From positions 62,001 through 126,000 of the forward strand of contig JASANC010005427.1 in the NCBI GenBank assembly GCA_030248135.1: 64,000 bases of DNA. Direction: 5' to 3'. The notes below the pieces were generated by a model. The model did no database searches, was not told the DNA's origin, and saw only the letters and a list, made by a program, of their open reading frames with translations. A program made the position numbers and the translations under genes. Shown here in pieces: positions 47,216 to 59,700 of the stretch. This DNA is from Theristus sp. LFF4_11 (Eukaryota > Nematoda > Chromadorea > Monhysterida > Xyalidae). Position 1 is the stretch's first letter, and the number at the start of each line of letters is the position of its first letter.

Positions 47216-47376
47216 CCCAGGAAAGAAAAAAATTCAAAACCCAAATTGATCATTTTCACGTTATCAAAAATGCTTGGCTTAGGATTAGGTTTATGATTAG
47301 GAACCTACAACGACTCATTGCAAGCAACCTCTGATCATAAATTTAAAAAAATCACTGAATGTATACAAATCGTTCG
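47216..47376 (-). repeat. Dispersed repeat with telomere-like hexamers (copy 2)
   Basis: This is an inverted, shorter copy of 14333-14573. It contains GGCTTAGGATTAGG and GATTAGGAACC, flanked by the same AT-rich arms. It has one 71-bp unit rather than two and lies between the Hsp70 promoter and the next gene. Confidence 0.75.
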
Positions 47377-47740
47377 AATTAGCGGCATCTGAGTCTGGAA
47401 TTTTGTAAAATCGAATCTAAAATGCATTGATGCTTTGATTGGGGAGAGGAGTGGATGTTGCATGATGTGATTTGCACGAAAATCCAACACAGTGAAAGTT
47501 TTTCAAATACTTTTAATTCAATTTTTTGAATAAATTTAAATAAGTTTTTTAGACAAATTATAAAAATACCTTCAAAGGTGTAATTTTTTTTAAATTGCTT
47601 ACAGACAGACAGATCCAATTTCAATTCAATCCAAATTCCCATGAACTCAAAAAACTTTAATAATGACGGCTGAATTAGATTCTTGTTTATTTTTCCACAA
47701 GTCACTGAATTAATTTCTTTGTTCTCCAAAAATCAGCTAA

Positions 47741-47771
47741 TTTTCAGTGTTGAGTGTCAGAACAACTGAGA
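47741..47771 (+). promoter_or_regulatory. Probable 5' trans-splice acceptor
   Basis: AATTTTCAG ends at 47747, 24 nt before the ATG at 47772, with T-rich sequence before it. That is the usual place and consensus for a nematode spliced-leader acceptor. An ordinary 5' UTR intron would look the same. Confidence 0.45.
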
Positions 47772-50700
47772 ATGCAGTCAACAACGGAAGAAAGTAGCAT
47801 TGATGAGATGGACGAAGAACGTGAAGACGTGTTCGTTGTGGAAAAAGTTCTGAAGAAACGCACTCGAAAAGGCGTCGCCGAATATTTTGTCAAGTGGCAA
47901 GGTGACGTCGTCAAGTGCTTCAAATTTGCTGCAACTTTGTGTAGTTGTTGGTTTTGTGATTAGTTCAGATTTGAACCAGACCAACTCGAGTGTCGTGTCA
48001 CTGTCCCACCGTGCTTCTTTGTGCCATTGAATTGAGCATTGTGATGTTCGGTTTCGACGGTTGTGATTTTCCTGTCAAAATAGCCGAAATGCCCGAAAGA
48101 AGATATTTGAACTTGACCTTGAAGCATAATTCTTTCTCATCGATTTTGCAGGTTATGCTGACTCCGACAACACGTGGGAGCCTGCCGAGAATCTGTTTCA
48201 GTGTCAGTATTTGTTGCGAGAATTCGAAGAGTCGCTGAAAAACAAGCCGAAAAGCAACGCCCGGAAGTCGTTGCAGTCACCGTCTTCCAAACAACGCAAA
48301 TCTGTTGGCAAAGATGTCAGTCAGCAATGTTTTTCAAATGTTTGAAGTCACTGTTTAGTTACTTGGCACAAAACCAACGACAACTAGAAAATAATTCGAG
48401 CAACAACACTCGACAAACGATTTTTGCATGAAAGTCAATTTCAGATGTCGGGAGAAAGCAAGGAACAAAGCAACAAAGTCAGTGACTTTCCTTCCACTGC
48501 AGCAACGCCAAGCTCAAGCTCCACAGAATCGCAAAACCAAATGAAATCTGCGCCAAACAAAGACAAGGTTTCTGTCACTTTTTGGTTTCATTTGCCTCTA
48601 ACATTGTGTCGGCCTTAACCGATTGTTGAAAAACGAAAATGTCTCAAATGCCAATTTGTGTTTGCGTCAGGAAACTTCGAAAAAAGACAACAAGCAGTGC
48701 CCGTCTGATTCGGATGCTTTGGACGAAATCGCGACGTTGGCCGCGGCTGGCGCAATCACCATCATTGATTCTCAAGAAGCCGTAAACGTCAACGAATCGG
48801 TCTGCTTTGCTCTCAATTTTGAAATTTTGACTTTCAAATCCCGCGTCATGATATTTCTGCAAAATTGTGTTCCACAACATTAACAGAGCGTTTTTTCAGC
48901 TTCCCATAGGGACTGAGAAACGAACGACCAACGATTCAACTGTGAAACCGGCTGAAAAAGTAACGAAGACCCAAAACTTGTTTGAAGTCTTGGCGTCGTC
49001 TTCAGCTGAAACAAGTTTGACAGAAAAACAATCGGAAAGTAGCGATGTTGAATCGGCAGTGACAGAGCACGCTGCGAGCCACAATGAAGCGTGCTGTGTC
49101 ACTACAATTCACTACAATTCTTTGTGGTGTGTTCACATGCACAACACAACATATTAATTGATCTTTTTCAATATTTCCACAGGTGTCCGCATCATCGAAT
49201 GGTCAAACTACAGCTCGGGAAACCGATGCTGACAGCAGCCCGGCCATAAACGACAGTCAACCGATTTCCACAACGAACGAGTCAGCCAATGAGACTGCGG
49301 CTCAGCCGGCTTTAGAAGAGTCGTCTCACGCAGTCCCTGTGAACGGTGAACCGACTGAAAAAACGAATGAACCCGAACGTTCCAACACTGAAGCACAAGC
49401 ACTGCCAGAATCCGCGCCCATTGCCGCAGCACTGGTGAGTGATGAATCCGTCGCAACATTGCCGAAAGATTCCGCTGATGCTTCTGTTGCTGCTTTGATC
49501 GCAGCTCCTTCTATCTGTCAGCAATCAGAAGCGACAGAACAACAAAAACCCGACGAACCGACGAAATCTCCCACTGAAGCAGTTGAAAGAGAAGAACTGT
49601 CGAGATCAGATGCCGCAAAGACGCTAGACAAAGATCCGGAACCGGCCGAAGAACCGATGACAACAGAAAAAAATGCTCAAGAAGTGATGCAAAAAGAAGT
49701 GAATGTCAGTGGTGAGGCGACGAAATTGAGTCAAGAGAAAACCCAAGAAACAACGGAGAGAACAACAGAAAAGGAGGTTCAGAAAGAAGAAGGAAGCGTG
49801 GGTGATAAGACGCAGAAAGAGACGCAAGAGAAGTCACACGAAACGGAGAAGGGAACAACAGAAAAGGATGTTCAGGAAGTGGTGCAAGAAAAACCGAAAG
49901 TGATCAATAAAACGCAAGAAGTGACGCAGGAGAAATCAAAAGAAACAACGAATGAAGCAACAGACAAGAATGTCCAGGGAGGTGTAAAAGACGTGAAGAT
50001 TCTTAACAAGACGCAGGAAGTGGTGCAAGAAAAGCCGAAAGAAACGAAAACGACGCAAGAAAAGACACCTGAAAAGGGCATTGACCAAGTGGCGACAAAA
50101 TCAACAGAAACAACAGCAAAGGCCCAGGAAACAACTCAAGAAAAACCGAAACAACAGGAGAAAACAGTGGAATCTACTGCAAAGCCGCAAGTGACTAGTG
50201 TGAAAGACTTCGTCTTCTCTTGTCCACCGGATGTTTTGAACACAAAAGCGCCAACAAAGGAGACTAGGAATGCTGAACCAACGAAAAAAGAACCGAAACC
50301 AAAGAACGTCGACACCGTGAAACAGTCAAATCTAGATGTTCCATTGATTCTTGTTGAAGAGGACACCGAAAGCTGTGAGTCGACAAAACGCACGGACAAA
50401 ACTGTAGTGGCAGCAACGGAGACCAAACGCAAAGAAAGCGTCAGCAGCAACGAAAAAGCAACAGCAAATGTGAAATCAGCAGCCACTGCTAAGACAACAA
50501 AAGCCACACCAACTGAGAGCAAGGCGACGCCAGCACCGGCACAGTCCAAGCAGCAGTCCAGTGTCGCCCAGTCAAGTGGCACAAAGCCAACCGCTTCACC
50601 GAGCGCTGCTGTTTCGTCAACTGTAAACATCAAATCAAAAGAGGCGACCGAGCCGTCCAAGAAAACCACGGCAGGCTCAGCCGGCAGCTCTGCAGGCAGC

Positions 50701-53700
50701 ACCGATGACAAAAGCATAATGCCGCCGCCGTCTACGCCTCCGATGAAACGAAAATCGGCTCGAAAATCACTGCCTAGTTCGAGTTCGCAGTCGAAACCGT
50801 CGGATAGACAAATACAGGTGGAGCTTGGACAAGGGTCTTCGTGAAACTTGGGCACTTTGTACAAAGCGACATTTGAATCCGGTAATCTTGTTGGCTGTGT
50901 TGAGTTGTGAGCCACTCGATGAGCCCAATTCAATCGCCCAATCAGCTGATTGCTTATGATTTACAGATCGATCAGAGCAGATTTTTGAACCTTATTGACT
51001 GTTTGTCGCATAGCTGACCATCTTCAAAGCAATTTTTAGTTTCTGTTATTATTTCAGGAGAAACCATCGTCGTCAACCGCAGTTGCCACTACAAGTGTCG
51101 CCACAGCTGCGTCACCGCAGTCGGACACAACATCAAAAGCAGCTCAATCGACCACTGCCAATGACAAGACACTCGAAAGCAAAGTGCTATGGGTGAACAA
51201 CAAATGCACGGTATGCTGCTTGATTGGTTGTCCTTGAGACTAACTATGTTTTACACTTTTCAAATCGTTCGATCACTGTTATTGTTCGTTGTTCAGGTTT
51301 GTCAATCGAAGCATTTCTCTGATGCCTCCTGGAAGACGCACGTTCACATGAAACAACACGGCCAGGCAAGTGTTCACATTGTCACAGTCCTGCTGTGGTA
51401 TGATTCTGATTCGGTGTTTTTCGGTTGCTTTTTTAGTTTTCCAATTGACGTTGTTATGTAATTCAAACGTCATTTTCAGCGCGTGAAAGTGTACGAGTTT
51501 CTGAACGATTTCACGACATCCTCGTTTGAACCGTGTGATCGGAAATCCGCTTCGCTCGATATTGTCAAGGCGTCGACGTTGAATTTGATTGGTGGGTTTT
51601 GTAGATCACAGAAAAAAATGCGCAGTTTGATTCATTTGAGTGAGAAATTTCAGCCGTGGAGAGAAAATCTTTGTGGAAATGGATTAAAAAGATTTTCCGA
51701 ATTGCACAGGTCAAGAATGCATTCACGAATTCCACGACGACAGCGGCCTCCGGTTCTGGATTTGCTCACTTTGCTATGCGGCCGACACGGAAGCTGCGAA
51801 GCTGCCTGCGCATCTTGCAACGAATTTACACCGAATGACTTATATTGTGGGTTGTGTTGAATAGTTTTTTTTCAAAATCTTAATTTATTTCGTGTTGGTT
51901 CCGTTTAATTCAGTATTTTTATCGAGTGTCAGAAAATAAGCTACCGGCACAACCTTTTTCTCGAATCACGACATGAGATGGTTGACTGCTAGCTCATTTT
52001 TGTCGTCTCTTCCAATGAAACACTGGAAATTCCATTCAGTTCTATATTTTTGTCAAAATTCATAAATCAAAGTTCAATTCGATTATATTTTCAGTCAAAT
52101 TTCCACCCGGACATGAAGCCGACTGGCAAAACTGCGACGGAGATCACAAACCAGCTGAATTCGGCCACCGAAAAGCTGCGTGCCACCAAGACGTCACAGG
52201 AGCCAGAGGTGCTCGAATTGACCACAGGTTCGGTTGGCCGGAAATTATTATCGTGTCGTTTCTTGAATAGTTATTGAATAGTCTTGAATGGCTTTTATTA
52301 AAAAATGGCTTTTCGAACATTTTCAGACGCTGAGACGCTGCTTGCTATCTTGGACATCAAGCCGCCGACGCCGATCGTTGCAGCAGCCACGGCAGCCCCT
52401 GCTGCCTCTGAGACTTCGCACGAGCGACGACCAACAAAGCCGGTCACCAGTGCAGAGTTCACATTCAGCGGTGTGTCAAAGTCGGCCGCAGGTGCAACGT
52501 CGACGTTTGGCGGCGCAAACTTGCCGCAGAAACAGAAAACACCGGAGGTCGCGTCTGAGTTTTTGGCTGATTTTGTTTTCTCGATTTACACTTTTTCTTG
52601 ACGAATTTCCAGGCCGAAGCGAGTCAACCAACGAAGCCGGCGGAAAAGAAACCAGCGACAGAGAAATCGAATGCTGAGCAAAGCAAGAGCCAGACGGCGA
52701 TCGTGAGCACAAAGAAGGACGGGTCAAAGAAAGCAAAGGTGCCGTTCTATGGGTTTTGAAGATCGCTTGTCATTTCACATTGAATTTGCGGGCATATTTG
52801 TATTTGTGAAATTTGATCAAGTTTAGTTGTAAGCTGAAACATTAAAAGCTCGCCAGAGGACGGTCTATATTTTTGTTTAAACGGGTATTTGGGCATTTCG
52901 CATTGCTCTGCGCCTTGATTTGAGTGCTTTTCTTGAAGGTTGACTCATCGGCTGTGATCAGCGGTGCACCGGTGCGCTACACGAAGCCGACTAGCGAAAC
53001 CGAAACAAACAGCTCCTCGAAACCGACGGACGCTACTAAGAAAACAGCAGCAGCGGCAACGAAATCCACAAGCAGCAACGAGAATGACAAAGAGAAAACG
53101 AAGAAATCCGAGTCTGAGAAAGCCGCGGTGGATTCCGATGACGATTTGAAGGCGGAGCTCGCTGCGTGCAAGGGCGTCACATTTCTGCAGAGACATCTGG
53201 ATGGTGCGGTGCTGTATTGTGAGGTTGGTGCGGCGGAAATTTGGGAGAAGTTGAAAGAAACATGAAAGTTCGCACAATGTTGGTTTGACGAACTTTTTGA
53301 TTGACCTGTGTTCTTTGCTTTTTGGTGGCACCCTGCTTTTGAAGTGGTAAATGAAATATGACACTGATTGACTAACTGAGGTCATTTTTAATCGGTTTAT
53401 TGTTCGTCATAATTAATTGTGTTTGGGTGTTTCTGTTTGCAGACTTGTTGGCGAGCGTTCAAATGTGAGAAGGCGACGAAAAAGTGCGTAAAAGAAGGAT
53501 GGGAAGCGCACTCGAAAGAACGCGATCATTACAGAGTTAGTTTGTATTGAATTTTGGATTTTTTTGCAAGAGTTGATTCAGAATTTTAAATCAAAAAAGT
53601 CTGTTTTTTTGTCTTTCAGTGTATCCAATTTCGCGGAAGTTATTCGTTCGGTAGGCTGCATTTTGTTTGTTACGTTTTTGCTATCAAACTCGAGCGTGAA

Positions 53701-56700
53701 CAAAAGCCATAAAAAACAGTCGAATGCTTGTTTTCAGAACTGGAGTCAATGGTGAACGTTGACCCATTGGTCGAGATGCCCGAACTGAAACAGGACCAGA
53801 TCCGATTCAACGCTGTGCGTCTGGAGTCGAAAAGCAAAGGCACGTCAAAAGGGTGCTAGAAATGACGGCAACTTTCCAAACCGGCACAGCTGCTTGTCGA
53901 AGCGGTTGTTTTCATGCTAAATCGTGATCTTCGGTTGTCCAGGTCGCGACTACAAGAGACGCTACGACTTCGGTGGTCCGATCGGCCTCGACTTTGTGTA
54001 CGAACGCCATCTGGAGCCGGATCGACGACACGACTTTGCCTGCGAGCTCTGTTGCATCGCCATACTGACACCGCACCAAGTGAAGGAGCACGTCGTGGCT
54101 GAGGAGCACGTCATCGCCTATATGGTCCGTGTCCCTCCCTCTCACTCGGGATTTGATCGAAGTGACCGATAATCAAGATCAAATCAGTGCACAAAACTTG
54201 CATCTCGCTTCCCCCTTGTTGATTGGTTGCATTACTTCAGTGAATTGTGCCCAATCAACGAGATTGCAGGAAGAGCAGACTGAATGACGACAAATCACGT
54301 TGTTTCGATTTCACGAACACAAATGCGCTGGAATGTCCAATGAGTTTTCTTTCGCAATCTCTCTGCCACATTTTTCGTCTCCCGTCTCAGCATCGTCGTC
54401 ACACGGACCGCTACCCGTCGTGGGGTCTAGTGAGTGCGACTGAGCCGAACCAGTCGAGTCGCCAAACTGCCAACACGGTGCGTCAGCGCGTCTGCAACGT
54501 TTTGACGCGCGAGTCAACACCAACGGTCATCCGCGGCAAACTGCGCGTCTACGATCCGGCACGGGCTCGCATGATTCGCGGTCAAGTGTTCAACCAGTCG
54601 TTGAAATTCGACACAACCCGTGTCGCCGAGCCGCTGCTACGCGACGTGCTCTTCGGCAAATGTTGGTCACTGAGTTTCTGGGTTGCGCTGTTGTGGAAAT
54701 TTCTTTATTCGAACAATCGAGCGAGTTGTTTTCTACACGCAGTTGTCTGATTGGCTGCATTCGAGTTGAGCGCGATGATTGGTCGCAGCAAATTAGCGAT
54801 TGAGTATGGCATTCTTGATGTCCCATTATTAGATTTCATAATTTTTTTGATATTTTATCAATCGTAATTGTACAGAGCCACATTTTCCATCACTCGTTTC
54901 TTTTTATTGATTTCGTCAGCGAGATTCGAGTTGCGATTTTGTTCTGCGTTCGACCATTGTTTTCTGTCACTTCAGTGCTGGACAGTGCGGTGACGCGTAT
55001 CGCGCCGCAGACGTACGTGCCGGTGCAGACGCAGTTGTCGACGTGTCGTGAGCCGCTGCTGGGTGTCAACCAGATCGCCATGGTCTTACCGTCGGCGCAG
55101 CACTACGACCCGAGCAACATGCACGCGATCACGTACCTCTGTCGGCTGTGCCCGTCGTGGCAGGCGCAGGACTCGCTCGTGCTGCATCTCGTGTCCGAGC
55201 GGCATCGGCTGGCGTTCATTGTGCGTTGGTGGGGCGTGTGGGCAAAGTTTTTGTTTTGGGTTGTGTTTCGCGTGTGTGTGTTTCAGGTTAGCATTTTATT
55301 AAAGCTCTGGTGGATCCAACTTTTTGCTGTAACAGTTCGTCAGCTTTTGTTCGCACTTGGGTGCGCCTTTCAGCACTCGATCTCCATAAGAGGGCACGGT
55401 GGGCTTTTGTGAAAGATAACACACAACGCCATGCGTTTTTGTATCCGAGGCGTGTTGGCTGGTGAAAGTTTATTTGTTACAATAGGAGTGACAATGCTTT
55501 CCGTATCATACATTTTGAAATTGTTTCTTTTCGCTGTTTGCAAATTAACCCAGCCCTGATATTGTCGCATAAAACGCAACGCAATATTTATGAAATTTCG
55601 CACACCCCTCGTGTGCTGTTCAGCATGGTTTTGTCAATTTTAACTATAGCTCTCACTGCTCCCAGATCGTGTTACATTCGTAAACGCTTTTCTCGTGCAC
55701 TCGTCCTCGAGTGTTCAAAACGACTCTTGCGTTTCAGCAAATCGCAGCAAAAAAAAACAAATGTAATGTTAGCTACACTACACCACAAAAATGCAAAAAA
55801 ATACGATCTCCTCATCAAGTGCAACAAGTAGTAATCATAGCACCTGACCTGACTGATTCATCAAAGTAATGGTGATCAGTAATCAACATTGAAATCAAAA
55901 AATCCACAGTTGACAACGTTGAACACAACTACTTAAAACGTCATAAAGTTTTCACCGGTTTTTTTCAAATTGTTCCAAGACCGGTCTCAGCCACGAGCAG
56001 TACACCGGCAGCAAACAGACCGACAGTCAATAACAGAAACGAACCGCTCATTTCTTTGATGCTAAACTTGAATCGTTCGATCGGCGTTTCCGAGTCATGA
56101 TACGCTTCGTGGCATTTCTGTATCAAGTCTCGGCGAAGAGATCCAAACGCTTCCGTAGTGCGGCTCGCGTGCAGTTTTATTCGATCGTTCAACAAACTAA
56201 TGACCGAATGAGTCAATTTCTCGGTTTTTCGTAAAACAATCGAATACCACGTGCTTCCATCTGAAAAGTCTCACTTGTGCGCACAAGTGCGGCGTAGAAA
56301 GTTAACAAAAAATATAAAAACGGTGACGTACCAATTTCCGAAATATCTAAGAGATGCCATCTTCTATATCTGCATAGACCCCACTCGTTCATTAGATACA
56401 ATAGCCGCAGTTCCCAATTGAAGTATACCAAATTGGGCTTCGAAGCTAGCGAATGTTTCATTTTTTCCTGATCCTTGATCACAATGATCGGATTCTTTTG
56501 CAATGCTTCATACAGCCGTCGCCCTTCCGGTGTTTGGTGATCGTTCTCTTTTTCCTTGTAATTGTCGCTTGAGTCGAAGGTCTGCGATACTGGCGATTAG
56601 GTTTTTAAATTAGCCCAAACTCTTAACCAACAAACATACAAAGGTGGAAAGTGCTAGAACACAGGTTTTACAATTTCTCATGCATTGCATGTGCACTTAC

Positions 56701-59700
56701 GTCAACCACAAAAAGCTTTTTGTTCGCAATGTTCTCAATCCACTCATCGACGCTGAGCTGCGTTGGTTTCGCTGGTTTTTGTAACACAACCACCAACGAA
56801 TTCGAATACAGCGTGAAGGCGAGATGAAGAACGAAAAAGCCGAATATCAAGTGCAAAGCTCTGATAGAGACGAAATGTTTGTCCGGCCGCATTTTCGTAT
56901 CAGACGAAACAGAAGAAGACGTGTTGCTATTAATGCCCGCTTCTTCGCTGAAACTCTTCTGTTGCGGCCGTGAGCACTTCTTACTGACGCTGACGGCGGC
57001 CAGTATCAGCACGGACAACAGCAGCCAGCCGAGCCAGACCGGCCATGCGTAGACGAGTATCAGTCGCGTACTGGACTCCAGCGCTGTCGGATCTGTGTAC
57101 GGCACCGCAGCCATCGTGCGAAATTGTGCGTGCGGATGCAGGAACACGGTCTCGTTTTTGTAGCTGTCTGCGAACATGGCCGGCTCCGCTTGTCCGCCGT
57201 AGTCGCACGATTCAGTTTCATTCAGCAGCCACGTGTTCTTGTACCACTCTGACTCGCTCAGAAACACTGGCCGCCAAACCGTCTGTAGGTCGGTGGATGA
57301 ATAGAAAACAGATTCAAGAAGACGCCACGTAGGTCCGGGACCATTGTGGCATCGTTTGAAATGATCAACGTCCAGTACGCAATAGTTTACATAGGGCGGA
57401 ACTGGAAATGGACAAATGTACAGCGGTGATGTTGATTGTAGCCCGAAAATTGCGCCAGCAGTATAGGATGAGTTATCCATCTTATTTATTTGCTATGGCT
57501 GGTGGTTGTCTTATAGGTTAGCCACCTCATCTGCTAAAAATAGTTCATTGGTACGTCGTACGTGGCAATTTTACATCACGGTGTCCGTTCTAGATCGTTA
57601 AAGCTGCATAAAATATTGCGTGTGCTGGTTTAAATGGTTCTGATAACGAAAAGTAAACGAACGGCAGCGGCTGAGTGCGCATTGAAAACAAATATGAATT
57701 TATTTAATTGCGGCTTGCGTTTCACTTTGTCCACGCTTTGAAACAAACAGCAAAGAAACAATTACAAACAAAAGCTGCAACTTAGCCATACAAATTCCAA
57801 CAACACATGCATTTGGAAATTTAATCAAGGGAATAACACCAAATTAAAAAATAAAACAAAACACCATAAAAACGCACAAAAAAGAACCCGTAAAATCCGG
57901 ATTTGAAAAAAACAGTTCCAAATTCGAATTCTTCCAAGACGATTATCAACAAAGTCAACAAAATAGCAAGCAATTGTTGTTTCTTCTCTTGCAGAACCGC
58001 TTTTTCAAAGGAATGGCCCAAGCGCTGACTAGTTACAAAAATCCAACGTCACGTGCAGTAGCGGTCCGCCAATATGCGGCACAAATCGCACATCAAAACC
58101 CGCAGCCCGGATTGATTGCTCATCAATTGACATACCGTGTCAATCCAGAGGTGGTTGTTCGAATTTGGCCAAAGACAGCGTCGATCTTCACGTCTCCAAC
58201 GAGCTCAGCGTCACAGCTGTGTAAGTCTCATCTGTTTAATCTGATCCCGCGTTCTGAAGACCTCTGAAGAACTGTTGATCAAGTTGGAATCACAGAACGT
58301 TGAAACTGATATGGGCATTAGTTGAATACTAGACTTGAGTCCAAGGGACTTCAGTCATAACGTCGTTATTTTAAAAATCAATTCTGTTTTTTTTGTGTTT
58401 AGCTCCAACCAAACCGCCAGGTGTGGATGATGAATCGAAATCCGCGTCGACGGAGGTGCGACCGTTGGGCTCTGTTAAATTGAGTGCATCCATTGCTGAA
58501 CAATCAATGATGCGCGTCGACCAACGCAATTGGGACGCAGTAACACAGTCATTCCTAACGAAAATCGGTCATTCCCCGCCGAAGCCGTTGATGGGAACGG
58601 CTGTTCCACCACCTGTAATCAGCTCCATTAACGCTCAAGTACCGCCACCGGGGGTGACCCCGGTGTATGGAACTACTGGGCGATACGCACCTGCCCATGC
58701 AGGTTCGTTGGCCAGTACCAGCGTTCCACCGCCCCGCTGGCCGCCACCCTGCCCGCCGCCAGTTTCGTCGGCGTCGATAAGCATTCCGCAACCCGAGGTG
58801 CCCGGCACTGCTGAACTGCCCCGTCTTGCTTCGAAATCGTCTTCATCAACTCGCTTGCGTCGCAGCACGAGTCGTGAAAAACATCGTCGAAGTCGTGAAC
58901 GCACCAGTGCTGGTCGACGAAGCAGAAGTCCCGGCAATCGTCGCAGTTCACCCGGCGGCAGTCGGCGGCACGTTCGCTCGCGTAGTCGGTCGCGATCGCG
59001 CGAGCGAATGCTGTATCGCAGCGCTGCACGCATGAGTCGACTGTTGAATCGAAGCCGGAGCCGCTCGCGCTCGCGCTCAAAGTCGCCGTCCAGTCGGCGT
59101 CGTAGTCGCGACCGCAGTCGTGGCGACTCAGCGAAACGCTCTCACGAAGAGAGTGCACGTGGTGTGAAAGACGCTTCGAAACCTAGTCGCGAGGTTTCAG
59201 AAGCGCAGACGCCACTAAAGAAGTCTCGTTACGACGTTGACTTCGGCGTACCGTCGGCGTTGCCCAAGCATGCGTTACCAGCTGACGCCAATGTGGACGC
59301 TCGTTTGTCGTCGTTGACGCAAACGGCTGATCCTATTAGCGCCGCTGCGGCCGCTGTTCAGCAGCTGCTCACGCAACAACAACCGCAACGTGCACCATCA
59401 CCAACGAATGAGGATGGCTTGCTTCGAAAACTACTGCAAGATCAACGCGAAGGCCGACCAATAGACGAGGTTACTCTGCTAAGACTGCTCATGGACAGTC
59501 GTCGACGGCGACAAGAAGAGGAGGAACGACAGCAAATGTTGCTTGACCTGATCCAGCAGTCTTCTCAGCTGAGTGGCGCCGGTGGTGGCAGTGGCACCGG
59601 GCCAACACAAGGCACACAGGCAATGGCTAGTGGCGCGTTAGCGGGAATGGTTTGTTGCTTTTGTTTTTTGGTCCAATTTGTCAGCTTGATGCGGCCGACA

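Noticed and set aside
50136..50933. 265-codon antisense frame opposite the Lys/Glu/Thr-rich exon
   Set aside because: It is the shadow of the low-complexity coding exon, hydrophobic only because it is the complement of Lys/Glu codons.
51654..51838. Extra exon frame MERKSLWKWIKKIF in the chromodomain gene
   Set aside because: Joining 51591 to 51710 keeps phase and gives a proper zinc finger; this segment is instead the intron's 3' end.
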